NCBI GenBank assembly: GCA_903994525.1
Contig: CAJEXW010000008.1
Location: 1-64,000 of the forward strand
Reading direction: 5' to 3'
DNA length: 64,000 bases
Source of the DNA: an uncultured Chlorobiaceae bacterium
GTDB taxonomy: Bacteria > Bacteroidota > Chlorobiia > Chlorobiales > Chlorobiaceae
A program made the translations under genes and the position numbers. The notes beneath the pieces are model-generated. The model was not told the origin of the DNA. It saw only the letters and a list, made by a program, of their open reading frames with translations, and did not search any database. Position 1 is the stretch's first letter. Each line of letters begins with the position of its first letter. Below, in pieces: positions 54,750-63,307 of the stretch.

Positions 54750-56396
54750 TTGCCAAATAGGAGATTTCCTGGTTCCAGCATTATCAATGCGTTCTGAGCG
54801 CCGTAAATTTGCAAGTAAATTTGCAATTTTTTTACTTTTCTGTTGTTTATCCAAGGCATCACTTAATTTTGTCCACAACAACATGTCTATCTCTTCCCGT
54901 GAAGCTTTACCAAATTTGGTCAGATAATCAATAATCAGCTTGGCATAAAACGCGTCATCCTGTGCTCTAGTGAGAATATATTCAGCTTTACTCGCAGTAG
55001 CCTGCGCCACTATTGCTGAAACATGGATGTTTGGGTTTCGCCCTTCAATGAGTCCGTTTCTTCTTAAATGACGGATGGCTGCTTTCGGCACCGGCAGCTT
55101 TTTCTGAATACGATCCAGGCAGAGTATATCTGTTAGCGGAAGATCGGTTTTCTGGATAAGCATCCGACTATAAGCGGGATCAACGACGTGTCCATAAACC
55201 GTCATCTTTACAGCCAGCGGGTCACTGAGATCATAGTCTGGCATAGGGAAATATCGACGGGCCTGGCCTGAATACATGGCATGAATACCGTATCCCATGG
55301 TATCTATCATGTTCAATTCGGTCATAGCCTGCACAAGGGACGGGTTCCGGTAGCGTCGAGGAGTTTTATTGCCTGCTATATAGTCATCCGGTTTCCCTTC
55401 AAAGAAAGAACCTTCGTTTTCAAAAATCAGTCTGTCAGGTTGTTCTGTAACGATAATGCGACCGCTACGGGTATAATCCTGATGGGCGATGCAGTTATGC
55501 AACGCTTCCAAAACAACTTTCTGGTCATATTTGGCAACCTCAACAGCCAGTAACGCATCATCAGGAAGTATGCGAAGCTGGATGTTCCGAATTTTCTGAT
55601 AAAGTGCCGTCGTACTGAGCAAAAAGGGTGGAGCAAAATGTTCATAAGCACGCTCTGGACCTTCAAGCTTCCATGTCATCTGGGCTGGATGCGGGGAGAG
55701 AAAATAGGCCGCTTCCGGTTTACCCAAGAGCAAAAGCGTGGAACGTGTGATCTTGCCGTCCTGTGTCAGTTTTGCGCGATCAAGAAACACCGGCAAAGAC
55801 CATCCTGTAATTTCATCAGAGAAGAACCGATTCGCATACTTACGGGCAAACGATTCGCGTGCCTTTTGCAAAGCCGTTTCATCAAGATGGGTTATTGTCG
55901 CCTCAGGGATGATCTGCGCCGACCAGTCGCTCGACATGGTCTGTTGGCGGATTTCATCAAGCTTATCCAAACCAAGATGGGTCAAGCTTTCGCCAGCTCG
56001 TGCATAATAATGCCCTTTCCACGAAATCGGCAACCCCCGGGGAGCTGCGGGGATTTCAAAGAAAACTACTCGCCCATTGGGTTCTGAAAGTTCATGAATA
56101 TTGCGAAAAGTGATACTTGGCTCTGTATTTTCAGCAATCTGCATCTTCGTGCTTTGCAGTCGCTCAAATTGCAACCGATAGTCGGTGCCGACAACTTGCC
56201 GTGTTTTGTTATGAACCCCAAAAACCAGCCAGGCGGCCTCTTCTTCGCGTAAATTCGCTTCATTGGCCAAAGCAGAGAAATACTTTCCAATATCATCAGT
56301 CGAATAATCTTTCCCAGCCTGCTTAAATTCAATGACTTCATTTTCCCAGGAAGCAATCAGGTCGATCAACAGTGCTTGAAGATGAGTTTGATCCAT
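54693..56396 (-). CDS. AlbA_2/Schlafen-type ATP-binding protein
   Basis: A 567-residue protein with an N-terminal AlbA_2 domain (WENEVIEFKQAGKDYSTDDIGKYFSALANEANL, AAWLVFGVHN) and a central HATPase-like region (VVLEALHNCIAHQDYTRSGRIIV). The C-terminal winged helices (LTDILCLDRIQKKLPVPKAAIRHLRRNGL) complete a layout typical of long members. The start is the second ATG, five bases after GGAGG in the repeated tail. It is the middle cassette of the mod-res interval. Confidence 0.85.
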   Translation of the reverse strand: MDQTHLQALLIDLIASWENEVIEFKQAGKDYSTDDIGKYFSALANEANLREEEAAWLVFGVHNKTRQVVGTDYRLQFERLQSTKMQIAENTEPSITFRNIHELSEPNGRVVFFEIPAAPRGLPISWKGHYYARAGESLTHLGLDKLDEIRQQTMSSDWSAQIIPEATITHLDETALQKARESFARKYANRFFSDEITGWSLPVFLDRAKLTQDGKITRSTLLLLGKPEAAYFLSPHPAQMTWKLEGPERAYEHFAPPFLLSTTALYQKIRNIQLRILPDDALLAVEVAKYDQKVVLEALHNCIAHQDYTRSGRIIVTEQPDRLIFENEGSFFEGKPDDYIAGNKTPRRYRNPSLVQAMTELNMIDTMGYGIHAMYSGQARRYFPMPDYDLSDPLAVKMTVYGHVVDPAYSRMLIQKTDLPLTDILCLDRIQKKLPVPKAAIRHLRRNGLIEGRNPNIHVSAIVAQATASKAEYILTRAQDDAFYAKLIIDYLTKFGKASREEIDMLLWTKLSDALDKQQKSKKIANLLANLRRSERIDNAGTRKSPIWQLAEKKINENCSVAEKNAE

Positions 56397-56406
56397 CATT
56401 GCCTCC

Positions 56407-56574
56407 TCAAATTGATTTCACTTCAGTTCCTGGAGACAACTGCTTGAAAATCTTTTGGTCATTGAATTTGACGGCATAGCTGTTTTGACTGCCTTGATAC
56501 TGCCCGGCAAAACAGTCAACCACGGAATCAACCGAGTTGGTTTGACAGGGCTGAACTTTGAATTTGAATTTCAT
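56407..56574 (-). pseudogene. Type III res 5' fragment, first copy (55-codon frame)
   Basis: ATG 56574 gives MKFKFKVQPCQTNSVDSVVD and CFAGQ, then QNSYAVKFN and the tail DQKIFKQLSPGTEVKSI, with the stop inside TTTGAGGAGG, the ribosome site of the AlbA_2 gene. It is 168 bp, exactly the length of the copy at 54395-54562. The upstream ATPase gene reads through its first 47 bases in another frame. Confidence 0.75.
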
Positions 56575-57664
56575 ACGTGTTCTCAAACAAAGGATTCGAG
56601 GCGTTCAAGCCATGTGTTGAATACTGGGCATTGCTTCCGGTAAAATCTTGTTCTTTGAGCCTCTTAAAGGTTGATGCGCCATTTTCGCGATTGACAACAA
56701 CGATATCTTCAATACCAAACTGATCAATCAAAGCAGGCGACTGGGTTGCCACAATAACCTGAGTTTGTTTTGCTGCCACCTGAATCAACTCAGCAAGAAT
56801 AGCAATAGCGGCGGGATGAAGCCCTAATTCTGGTTCATCAATAATAATGGTTGCTGGCGGATTGGGTTGCAGTAATGCAGTAGCAAGGCATATAAACCGG
56901 ATAGAGCCATCGGAGAGATGATAGGGCTGCATAGGGTAGTCGGAACCCTTTTGCGTCCAGCTCAAGTTGACCTCCTTTTTAGCGCCCGATTCTTGTGGTT
57001 CAAGAATAAAGTTTTCAAAAAAAGGAGCGACCAAACAAATTGCGTTCAGAATTTCCTGGTACTCTTTCGCATGTTTCTGTTTAAGTTTTAACAGGAAAGG
57101 CGCAATATTAGCAGCATCACTTCGGAGTACTTTACTATCCTGAACAATCTCGTAATTTCGCATAGCGGCAGTAGAGCTGGTATCATGAAAATGATAAATC
57201 TGCCAGGAAGAGATTGCATCGTAAACAGGTTTGCTGTAGTGTGCATCTTTTTGTTTCATCATAACCTCTTTAACCATAAGGGAAGAGGTATCTTCACTAT
57301 CACCAAGAAGCCACCATCCAGAAGCGCTATAAAACCGTGCTTCATCTTCAATGGCCAACGCATTCCCAGGGGTTGGGGCCAACTTGAAGCGAAAACCACG
57401 CGAACCAAATCGCATTTCAAACTCCATTGTTGCGGTAACTTTGCGCCCATTAAACAGGATATCGCCAGCACCGCCGTTGTCCTTGACATAGCGACTGAGA
57501 TTGCCGTCTATGAGTGCCCTGAGCATTCTGAAAAAAGAGATCAGATTGCTTTTTCCGGCTCCGTTGCCACCAATGATGACGTTTAACTCTTTTAATTCAA
57601 AATCAATAACCTCTTTGATTGATTTGAATCCTCTTATGGTCAACGTATCTAACGAACTTGTCAT
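56528..57664 (-). CDS. RecF/OLD-like AAA ATPase
   Basis: A 378-residue ABC-type ATPase: IRGFKSIKEVIDFEL, Walker A GGNGAGKSN at 32-40, and IIIDEPELGLHPAA with ATQSPALID at the end. The last ~15 residues (YEIQIQSSALSNQLG) are res-start sequence read in another frame, so the native C-terminus was probably altered by the junction. GAGG lies nine bases before the start. It is the first cassette after the truncated mod gene. Confidence 0.87.
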   Translation of the reverse strand: MTSSLDTLTIRGFKSIKEVIDFELKELNVIIGGNGAGKSNLISFFRMLRALIDGNLSRYVKDNGGAGDILFNGRKVTATMEFEMRFGSRGFRFKLAPTPGNALAIEDEARFYSASGWWLLGDSEDTSSLMVKEVMMKQKDAHYSKPVYDAISSWQIYHFHDTSSTAAMRNYEIVQDSKVLRSDAANIAPFLLKLKQKHAKEYQEILNAICLVAPFFENFILEPQESGAKKEVNLSWTQKGSDYPMQPYHLSDGSIRFICLATALLQPNPPATIIIDEPELGLHPAAIAILAELIQVAAKQTQVIVATQSPALIDQFGIEDIVVVNRENGASTFKRLKEQDFTGSNAQYSTHGLNASNPLFENTYEIQIQSSALSNQLG

Positions 57665-57696
57665 GGTGTGTATCCTCAGATTGATTTCACTTCAGT

Positions 57697-58452
57697 TCAG
57701 GGCGACAACTGCCTGAAAATCTGATCTGTTAAATAATTATCAATTCCAAATATTTCATTACAGACATTCCTTAGATGAGATACTTTATTGTCATCAATGC
57801 TGATAAATATCACCCCATCATCCCGCAGCAGATTCCTCGCCAGCTTCAACCTTGGATATATCATACTCAACCAATCCGAATGGAATCGACCATTCGACTC
57901 TGTACTGGCAACAAGCCGGTTGCCCTCCTCATCTTTCTGATTTGAACGCAGCAAAAACTCTTCCGTAGTTTCCGCAAAATCATCCTCGTAGATGAAATCA
58001 TTGCCGGTGTTATACGGCGGGTCGATATAGATCATCTTGACCTTGCCGAGGCAGGTCTCCAGCAAGAGCTTCAGGGCATCCAGATTGTCGCCCTCAATGA
58101 AAAGATTTTTTGTGGTATCAAAGTCAACGCTCTCTTCACGGCAGGGACGAAGGGTCTTGGCAATCGGAGCATTTGCGGTCAACAGCGCTTCGCGTTTCCC
58201 CGGCCAGTTGAGGTGGTCGCGCTCCTGCGGCCCGTCAACGATATGCCCTGAAAGCTTCTGACGCAACAGGTCAAAATCAATGGCATATCGCAAGGATGAA
58301 GGATGAGGGCTGACGGCTGAACCCTCTCCCTTTTCATCCCCCATCCTTCCGTCTTCATCCTTAATTTCGGTGACACAGCCGGGAAACAGTTCTCGAATGC
58401 GGGCAATATTGCCGTCAGTCAAGTTGGGCGAGTGCATTTTCAGTTTTTCCAT
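57697..58452 (-). pseudogene. mod: Type III DNA methyltransferase (Mod), C-terminally truncated
   Basis: A 251-codon frame with the start of a type III adenine methyltransferase: LFIEGDNLDALKLLLE, MIYIDPPYNTGNDF (catalytic DPPY), GVIFISIDDNKVSHLRNVCNEIFG. It then joins directly to DQIFRQLSP and stops. Full Mod proteins exceed ~550 residues, so the target recognition domain is lost. An in-frame insert (near residues 35-55, DEDGRMGDEKGEGS) is built from heptamer repeats. It is unlikely to give a specific methyltransferase. Confidence 0.85.
58292..58365. repeat. Heptamer-derived insert inside mod
   Basis: AAGGATG AAGGATG AGGGCTG ACGGCTG and, 30 bp on, CATCCCC CATCCTT CCGTCTT CATCCTT form degenerate 7-bp arrays in opposite orientation. 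The insert keeps the mod frame open. Confidence 0.55.
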
Positions 58453-58508
58453 ATCAATACCAGTTTATTGCCACTATAAAGCGCATACCCTACCCCCGAA
58501 AACAAGTA

Positions 58509-58552
58509 ACCCCCCCATGGTGCGCAGAGCTGACGAGATGCGTGGGGGGTGT
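58509..58552. repeat. C6/G6 inverted repeat upstream of mod
   Basis: CCCCCCA near 58510 can pair with TGGGGGG near 58540-58550. It lies 60-100 bp before the mod start. I see no gene between 58453 and 58722. Confidence 0.4.
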
Positions 58553-58664
58553 TTAATCATCAACTTAACACCATAATTCAAGAGTTACAAACCAATAAAA
58601 CCGCTTTTTTCCCTTTAAGCTTGTTCAGCAATCGAAATATTTCTTCTTCCGCCATGCCTGTTTC

Positions 58665-58683
58665 AGGTCACAGGCTGTGACCT
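58665..58683. promoter_or_regulatory. 9-bp palindrome AGGTCACAG/CTGTGACCT
   Basis: A perfect 9-bp inverted repeat around one central base, 40 bp before the DUF4160 frame. It looks like an operator, but no regulator can be named. Confidence 0.4.
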
Positions 58684-58722
58684 CAAGTGCAATCGTGATC
58701 TCAGGAATAATTTGACTATCGG

Positions 58723-58926
58723 TTGTTCTTTTTTGCGGGCGATCACCGTGAGCCTGCGCATATTCATGTTGAACGCGACGAAAATATGGCTAAATTTTGG
58801 CTTGATCCGGTTCGCTTGCAAAGGAGTGGTGGTTTTTCAAGGCATGAGATTGCCAGGATTCAAATAATCGTTATTGAACATCAACAGCATTTACTGGAGG
58901 CTTGGTATGGTTACTTCAACAATTGA
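58723..58926 (+). CDS. DUF4160 family protein
   Basis: A 67-residue frame with the family core REPAHIHVERDENMAKFWLDPV and the C-terminal IARIQIIVIEHQQHLLEAWYGYF. The start, TTG 58723, lacks a ribosome site and the usual first strand ('GYRFFFF') is only partly present, so the N-terminus may be damaged. DUF4160-DUF2442 pairs are common and resemble toxin-antitoxin modules; a role is not established. It overlaps the DUF2442 start by 20 bases. Confidence 0.7.
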   Translation: MFFFAGDHREPAHIHVERDENMAKFWLDPVRLQRSGGFSRHEIARIQIIVIEHQQHLLEAWYGYFNN

Positions 58927-59215
58927 ACTCAATGTTTCTGCAGCGGAGCAGGTAACAGTGACGCATGATGCATTAATCGTTGATTTGAGTGATGGTCGCA
59001 CCATTACCGTTCCGCTGGCCTGGTATCCACGACTGATGAATGCAACAGCCTCAGAGCTTCAGAATTGGCGGTTGATTGGAAAGGGGTATGGCATTCACTG
59101 GGAAGAGCTGGATGAGGATATCAGTGTAGAGGGTTTATTGCTTGGCAAACCTTCAGGCGAAAGTCAAACATCGTTCAAGAGATGGCTGTCTGGTCGTGTT
59201 TCTGCATCGGTGTGA
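58907..59215 (+). CDS. DUF2442 family protein
   Basis: A 102-residue DUF2442 protein (DALIVDLSDGRTITVPLAWYPRL, WRLIGKGYGIHWEELDEDISVEGLLLG). ATG 58907 has GGAGG six to seven bases upstream. It forms the standard pair with the preceding DUF4160 gene. Suggested as the antitoxin-like member by analogy only. Confidence 0.85.
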   Translation: MVTSTIELNVSAAEQVTVTHDALIVDLSDGRTITVPLAWYPRLMNATASELQNWRLIGKGYGIHWEELDEDISVEGLLLGKPSGESQTSFKRWLSGRVSASV

Positions 59216-59233
59216 TGTCATACTCATTTGTTC

Positions 59234-59500
59234 TTACTGCAATCCAGTCAGTAACTTTTTCAACTCTCGCAGCTCGGCGTTGATCTCCACTTTCCGGTTA
59301 AACTGTTTTTCCTTGCGGAGCCGGGCCTCACATCGTTCAATGTCTCGTTCCTGAGCACGAATCATAATCATTCGTTCAACCTGTTTTGTTGTAACCGTTC
59401 ACCCTGTCGGGCGGGGCAGGGCATCAATGGTGCAAGCAGTTGCTCATAGAGCGCTTGAAGGGGTTCCTGTTGGACCGGGGAGTGAGCGTGGTATCTCTCT
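59234..59500 (-). pseudogene. DUF4391 protein remnant of the type III R-M locus
   Basis: On the minus strand the frame ending at 59234 reads ERDIERCEARLRKEKQFNRK and VEINAELRELKKLL, the C-terminal coiled part of DUF4391. Upstream the similarity shifts frame (QALYEQLLAPLMPCPARQGE, 59405-59460). DUF4391 genes sit upstream of mod in many type III loci, as here. No intact start is found. The rest of 59216-59618 shows nothing else. Confidence 0.65.
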
Positions 59501-59618
59501 CATATCCAGATTTCCGTAGCCGACCCGCTCGATAGACGTATGGTTGCGGATACGTTTTAACCAAAAAAATCGTTACAGATTGAAAGTATTTACGAAAAAG
59601 ATGTAACCGCTCGGCATT

Positions 59619-60083
59619 ATGGGATCACACTCCCTGACCTACAAACAACACATTCCGGTCTCAATCGTGGAGGCGTGGGATTTTTTTTCTTCTCCGGCGA
59701 ACCTGGCACGGATAACTCCGCCTGAAATGATGTTCAGAATCACCAATGGCATTAGCGGGCAGAAGATTTATGAGGGAATGCTGATCAGTTATACGATCTA
59801 TCCCTTCATGATGCTGCCGGTGCAGTGGGAGACTGAAATCACAAAAGTTGACAAACCATTTATGTTTGAGGATCGCCAGAAATCGGGGCCTTACGAGAGC
59901 TGGCATCATCAGCATCAGTTTTGTGAAATTCCGGGGGGTGTTGAAATGACCGACCGGATTGACTATGTGATGCCGATGGCGATGTTCGGCGACCTGGTTG
60001 ATTTCCTGATTGTCAGTCGCAGGCTTGAGGAGGTTTTTCAGTTCAGAAGAAAAAAAGTAGAAGAGATTTTAGGCACTCTGTGA
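59619..60083 (+). CDS. SRPBCC-family (START-like) ligand-binding protein
   Basis: A 154-residue START-like protein (YKQHIPVSIVEAWDFFSSPANLARITPPEM, WETEITKVDKPFMFEDRQ, MTDRIDYVMP). The fold binds hydrophobic ligands; this 'cell division inhibitor/cyclase-dehydrase' subgroup is uncharacterised. Start ATG 59619 has no clear ribosome site. Confidence 0.85.
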   Translation: MGSHSLTYKQHIPVSIVEAWDFFSSPANLARITPPEMMFRITNGISGQKIYEGMLISYTIYPFMMLPVQWETEITKVDKPFMFEDRQKSGPYESWHHQHQFCEIPGGVEMTDRIDYVMPMAMFGDLVDFLIVSRRLEEVFQFRRKKVEEILGTL

Positions 60084-60237
60084 ACGGTTTAAAAGCGCAA
60101 AAGGGATTGGTCGCAGTGCGCTCAGTGAATGGGGGTCACGTGAGGTCTTTGCTCTCATGAACATTGTCAAGGGGCCGGAATCTCTTAGTGATGTTCTTGA
60201 GAGTGTTGAAGGAAAGCCGCTTGAACAAAAACGGTGA
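60082..60237 (+). other. Possible gene fragment after the SRPBCC gene
   Basis: An open frame without a good start reads KGIGRSALSEWGSREVFAL and MNIVKGPESLSDVLESVEGK before a stop at 60235-60237. The composition looks coding but I do not recognise it. From 60238 to 60545 I see no gene; the last ~150 bp are AT-rich and lead into the integrase ribosome site. Confidence 0.3.
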
Positions 60238-60545
60238 GGGCGATCTGAGCCAGGAGGGTAAAGATGATGACAGAATGAAGTGCATGCAAACAGATTCCGT
60301 TGGGAACCTTGTCAAAGTTGATCCCTCTGATTTGCTTAAGTAACAGTGATTTTCATATACACAGTTTTCTTGCTTTTTCTCCCTTTTTCAAGGCTTTTCT
60401 AAAGATGATTATTTTACAATATCTTAGCCTTTGAAACCTTCCTCTATTACTTCTCTTTTTCCTTTGGTTATTCCCTTCTTTTCTGTAATATTCCTGATAA
60501 TTGGTAAAGTTTTTGCAAAGTTGATAGGATAAGGCGGGGGTTTAT

Positions 60546-61613
60546 ATGGGCGTTTCAGTTCGAGAAATTCCACTGAAAGCGGGCGGCGTTTCCTTCTCTC
60601 TTGCTATCTACCATGAGGGAAAAAAGCGGCTTGAAAAAACAAAAATTCATACAGAGAGGTCAGAAGGGCGGGAGTACAAAAAAGCACGGCAGCAAGCTGA
60701 AGCGAGGGCGGCAGAGAAAGAGGCACAATTAAAGATCGACCCGGCAGCGGTTTTTCTTGGTAAGGAGAGGCGCGGCACTGATTTCATTGAATATTTTGAA
60801 AAGGTGATGGCGGGTGAAAAAAACAGTAATTCCCTTTACAGTTCCACATTGAAACATCTTCGAGATTTCAACGGAGAAAAGCCTTTGCCGATGGGTGATA
60901 TTTGTCAGACATGGGCGGAGCGGTTCCGGGCTTATATCGATGGATTGAGCTTGAAGGAAACGACAAAGAAAAACTATTTGCTTGGGCTGAAAGTGATTCT
61001 CAATCAGGCAGTACGGGAAAACCTTATACCGGATTTCTCAAGAAAGATCAAATCGTTCAAACGAAATGACGTTTCCCTGAAATATTTGACCCTTGAGCAG
61101 ATTAAAACCCTTGAGACAACACCATGCAAGCACCCAGCGATAAAGGCGGCGTTTCTGTTTTCTTGCTTTTCGGGTTTAAGAGCTTCAGACCTTGAAGCTT
61201 TGAAAGATGGCGACATTCAACAGGATAGCGACAGGGTTACAATTCGTTACAAGATGCAGAAAACCCAGAAATGGGAGCGTTTAACCCTTGGGGCGCAGGC
61301 GTTGAAATATCTTGCTGAAGCAAAAGAGCAACATAAGGACAGGGGAGCCGATGACAGCAGGGTTTTTCTTTTACCCGGCAGAGCATGGAGCGGGAGAGTT
61401 TTTAATGCTTGGGGCGCGGCGGCAGGCATTCCGTTCAATCTTGGGTGGCATTGCGGGCGGCATTCGTTCGCAGTGTTGAGCCTTCAGAATGGCGTTGACC
61501 TTTACACCCTAAGTAAACTATTGGGCCATTCGAGCGTAAAGATGACCGAGATTTATGCAAAAGTTGTTGATGAAACGAAAACGGCGGCAATGGATAAACT
61601 GCCTTCTTGGTAA
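60546..61613 (+). CDS. Tyrosine recombinase / phage-type integrase
   Basis: A 355-residue site-specific recombinase. An N-terminal arm-binding and SAM-like core-binding domain (near 85-165) is followed by the catalytic domain with R212 (SGLRASDLE), H302 and R305 (WHCGRHSF), H328 (LLGHSS) and nucleophile Y337 (EIYAKV). GGCGGGGG precedes the start. It marks the left end of an integrated element whose other genes follow on the same strand. I could not find an attachment site or tRNA next to it. Confidence 0.92.
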   Translation: MGVSVREIPLKAGGVSFSLAIYHEGKKRLEKTKIHTERSEGREYKKARQQAEARAAEKEAQLKIDPAAVFLGKERRGTDFIEYFEKVMAGEKNSNSLYSSTLKHLRDFNGEKPLPMGDICQTWAERFRAYIDGLSLKETTKKNYLLGLKVILNQAVRENLIPDFSRKIKSFKRNDVSLKYLTLEQIKTLETTPCKHPAIKAAFLFSCFSGLRASDLEALKDGDIQQDSDRVTIRYKMQKTQKWERLTLGAQALKYLAEAKEQHKDRGADDSRVFLLPGRAWSGRVFNAWGAAAGIPFNLGWHCGRHSFAVLSLQNGVDLYTLSKLLGHSSVKMTEIYAKVVDETKTAAMDKLPSW

Positions 61614-61790
61614 ATATTCTCCTTTACTTTATAGGGAATATTCCGAAAAGTTAAGAGTAAAGAAGAAAGAAAAAGAGGGAAAATCTTTTTAATTATGAAA
61701 TATTTGTTTCTGTTTTAAGGGTGCATATCCTGCACACCCTACACGAATAAGGGCAAGAATTGGGCGGATTCATTAAAGCGGGGGTGAAAC

Positions 61791-62648
61791 ATGGGCAACA
61801 ACTACGACTTTGGACAAGCGGCAAAAATTATAAACGTGTATGATCTTGTTTGGGCAATTAAAAGCGCTGTCCTGGATTATATCGAATACGTAGGCGCTGA
61901 AAAAGAAAGGGAACAGATAGAAGAAGCGGACGGGAGTAAGTGGGGCTTGATAAAGATTGATACCCGTTTTTCAAAAACATTGCAACAATTGGTTCTCTCT
62001 CTTGGTTGGGCATATAGGAAAGCAACAAAGGTTTCTTCTGAAATCGAATTGGAGCAAATTCAGGAAAAAATTACTGAAAAAGGGGATGATCTTCAGTTTG
62101 CTATTCAGGTTGCATTGACGTACTGGAGTGGAGAGTTTTGCAAAGATCGGGCTGACTGTGGTTTACCTACATATTCCTTAGCCTATATACGTGAGCAGCA
62201 AGCAAAATTCGAGTTGCAGCATGATTTAGGGGTTGGTATTGATCGAGAGGGGGAGCAGTTTATATATTTCCTTGCCAACATTCACGCTTTACGTTGGCTT
62301 TTTAGAGTAAATAGTCCCCAGCAACCCGCACCCCCGGCAGGAGATCAGGGGAAAGAAAACGCAGGCACGGAAGCTGAAATAATTACTGACAAAAGAAAGA
62401 AGCTTGAGGATCAGCTTTTTGAAGAAACCCTTTTACCGATAATTCTTGAGAAATTTGAAGCAGGTAAACACGATAAGACCAGCAAAATGATGTTGTATAA
62501 CCAGATTGCAAAGCCTTATACATTTAGCGGCGATGCTATAAAAAAGCGGTTCGAAAAAGAGTATAAGCCGAAACCTGAAAAACTGCATGAAGCCTTACGA
62601 AAATATGGAAATGAAGAGCTTATAAGCCAGATCAATAAGCTTCGATAA
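61791..62648 (+). CDS. Hypothetical protein of the integrated element
   Basis: A 285-residue, charged, mostly helical protein of no family I recognise. The middle contains RDIRE-type heptads and a proline-rich linker (NSPQQPAPPAGDQ) before a basic C-terminal part (YKPKPEKLHEALRKYGNEEL). Base composition is more AT-rich than the neighbouring chromosome. A small hairpin (AGGGTG/CACCCT) lies at about 61717-61742, in the 177-bp gap before it. Confidence 0.65.
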   Translation: MGNNYDFGQAAKIINVYDLVWAIKSAVLDYIEYVGAEKEREQIEEADGSKWGLIKIDTRFSKTLQQLVLSLGWAYRKATKVSSEIELEQIQEKITEKGDDLQFAIQVALTYWSGEFCKDRADCGLPTYSLAYIREQQAKFELQHDLGVGIDREGEQFIYFLANIHALRWLFRVNSPQQPAPPAGDQGKENAGTEAEIITDKRKKLEDQLFEETLLPIILEKFEAGKHDKTSKMMLYNQIAKPYTFSGDAIKKRFEKEYKPKPEKLHEALRKYGNEELISQINKLR

Positions 62649-62753
62649 AAAGGGAACATTAAGGGAATTTCCCCAATTTTTCCCTGTAGAATAAAGCATG
62701 AAGTTATAACCAGCTTAAGAAAAGCGGTTATCAACAAATAAATTTTGTGCTTT

Positions 62754-63032
62754 ATGAACACCATTGAAACCCCCCAGCAGGCAGCCTCAGCAATTCAGCA
62801 GAGGCAGCAGAAAACCCTTTCCACAGACGGAGTAATTCAATACCTCTTTGAGGTTTGGGGTTTGAAGATTGCCAAAGCAACAATCTATAAAAAGAAATCT
62901 ACCCAGCCGGACACGTTTCCGGGCCGTCGTTCCGCTTTCGGGAAACTGGTTTTTGATCCGGCGGAAGTTGACCGTTATATGTTGACCGGAAGCGCTCGGG
63001 AAGCAGTTGAGACAGAAGGGGGCCAGGCATGA
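62754..63032 (+). CDS. Small DNA-binding protein, AlpA/excisionase-like
   Basis: A 92-residue protein with a predicted winged-helix pattern (QYLFEVWGLKIAKATIYKKK, KLVFDPAEVDRYML) like phage AlpA/MerR-type regulators. ATG 62754 is used; the stop overlaps the next start by four bases (ATGA). In P4-like elements such genes control excision and replication. Confidence 0.65.
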   Translation: MNTIETPQQAASAIQQRQQKTLSTDGVIQYLFEVWGLKIAKATIYKKKSTQPDTFPGRRSAFGKLVFDPAEVDRYMLTGSAREAVETEGGQA

Positions 63033-63307
63033 GACCAGACAAGAAAAAAGCCGGTGACGGGCAAGCCACCGGCAATAACGGTCATTCATTGGGCGCAAAC
63101 AATGGGCATTGTTCACCCTTCCAATATAAGGGAGGTTACAGAGATTCACAACCTTTCAATGTTGATGCCTTTTGTCGGAAAGCACAGCGGGCAATAGGTG
63201 ACTGTTATGTTTCGTTGGAGCATTGGCCAGCTTGCATACGGTACAACTACTTTATAGGGCCAGATGGCCGGTTGATTACCAGAGGCGAGCGGAGGGCAGG
63301 AGCATGA
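63029..63307 (+). CDS. Hypothetical protein of the integrated element
   Basis: A 92-residue frame coupled by ATGA overlaps to both neighbours. Its basic N-terminus (KKKAGDGQATGNNGHSLG) and C-terminal part (AIGDCYVSLEHWPACIRYNYF) match no family I know. Coupling on both sides supports that it is real. Confidence 0.6.
   Translation: MRPDKKKAGDGQATGNNGHSLGANNGHCSPFQYKGGYRDSQPFNVDAFCRKAQRAIGDCYVSLEHWPACIRYNYFIGPDGRLITRGERRAGA

Noticed and set aside
60082..60545. tRNA or attachment site beside the integrase
   Set aside because: I found no cloverleaf and no duplicated core in the region visible; the right end is outside the window.
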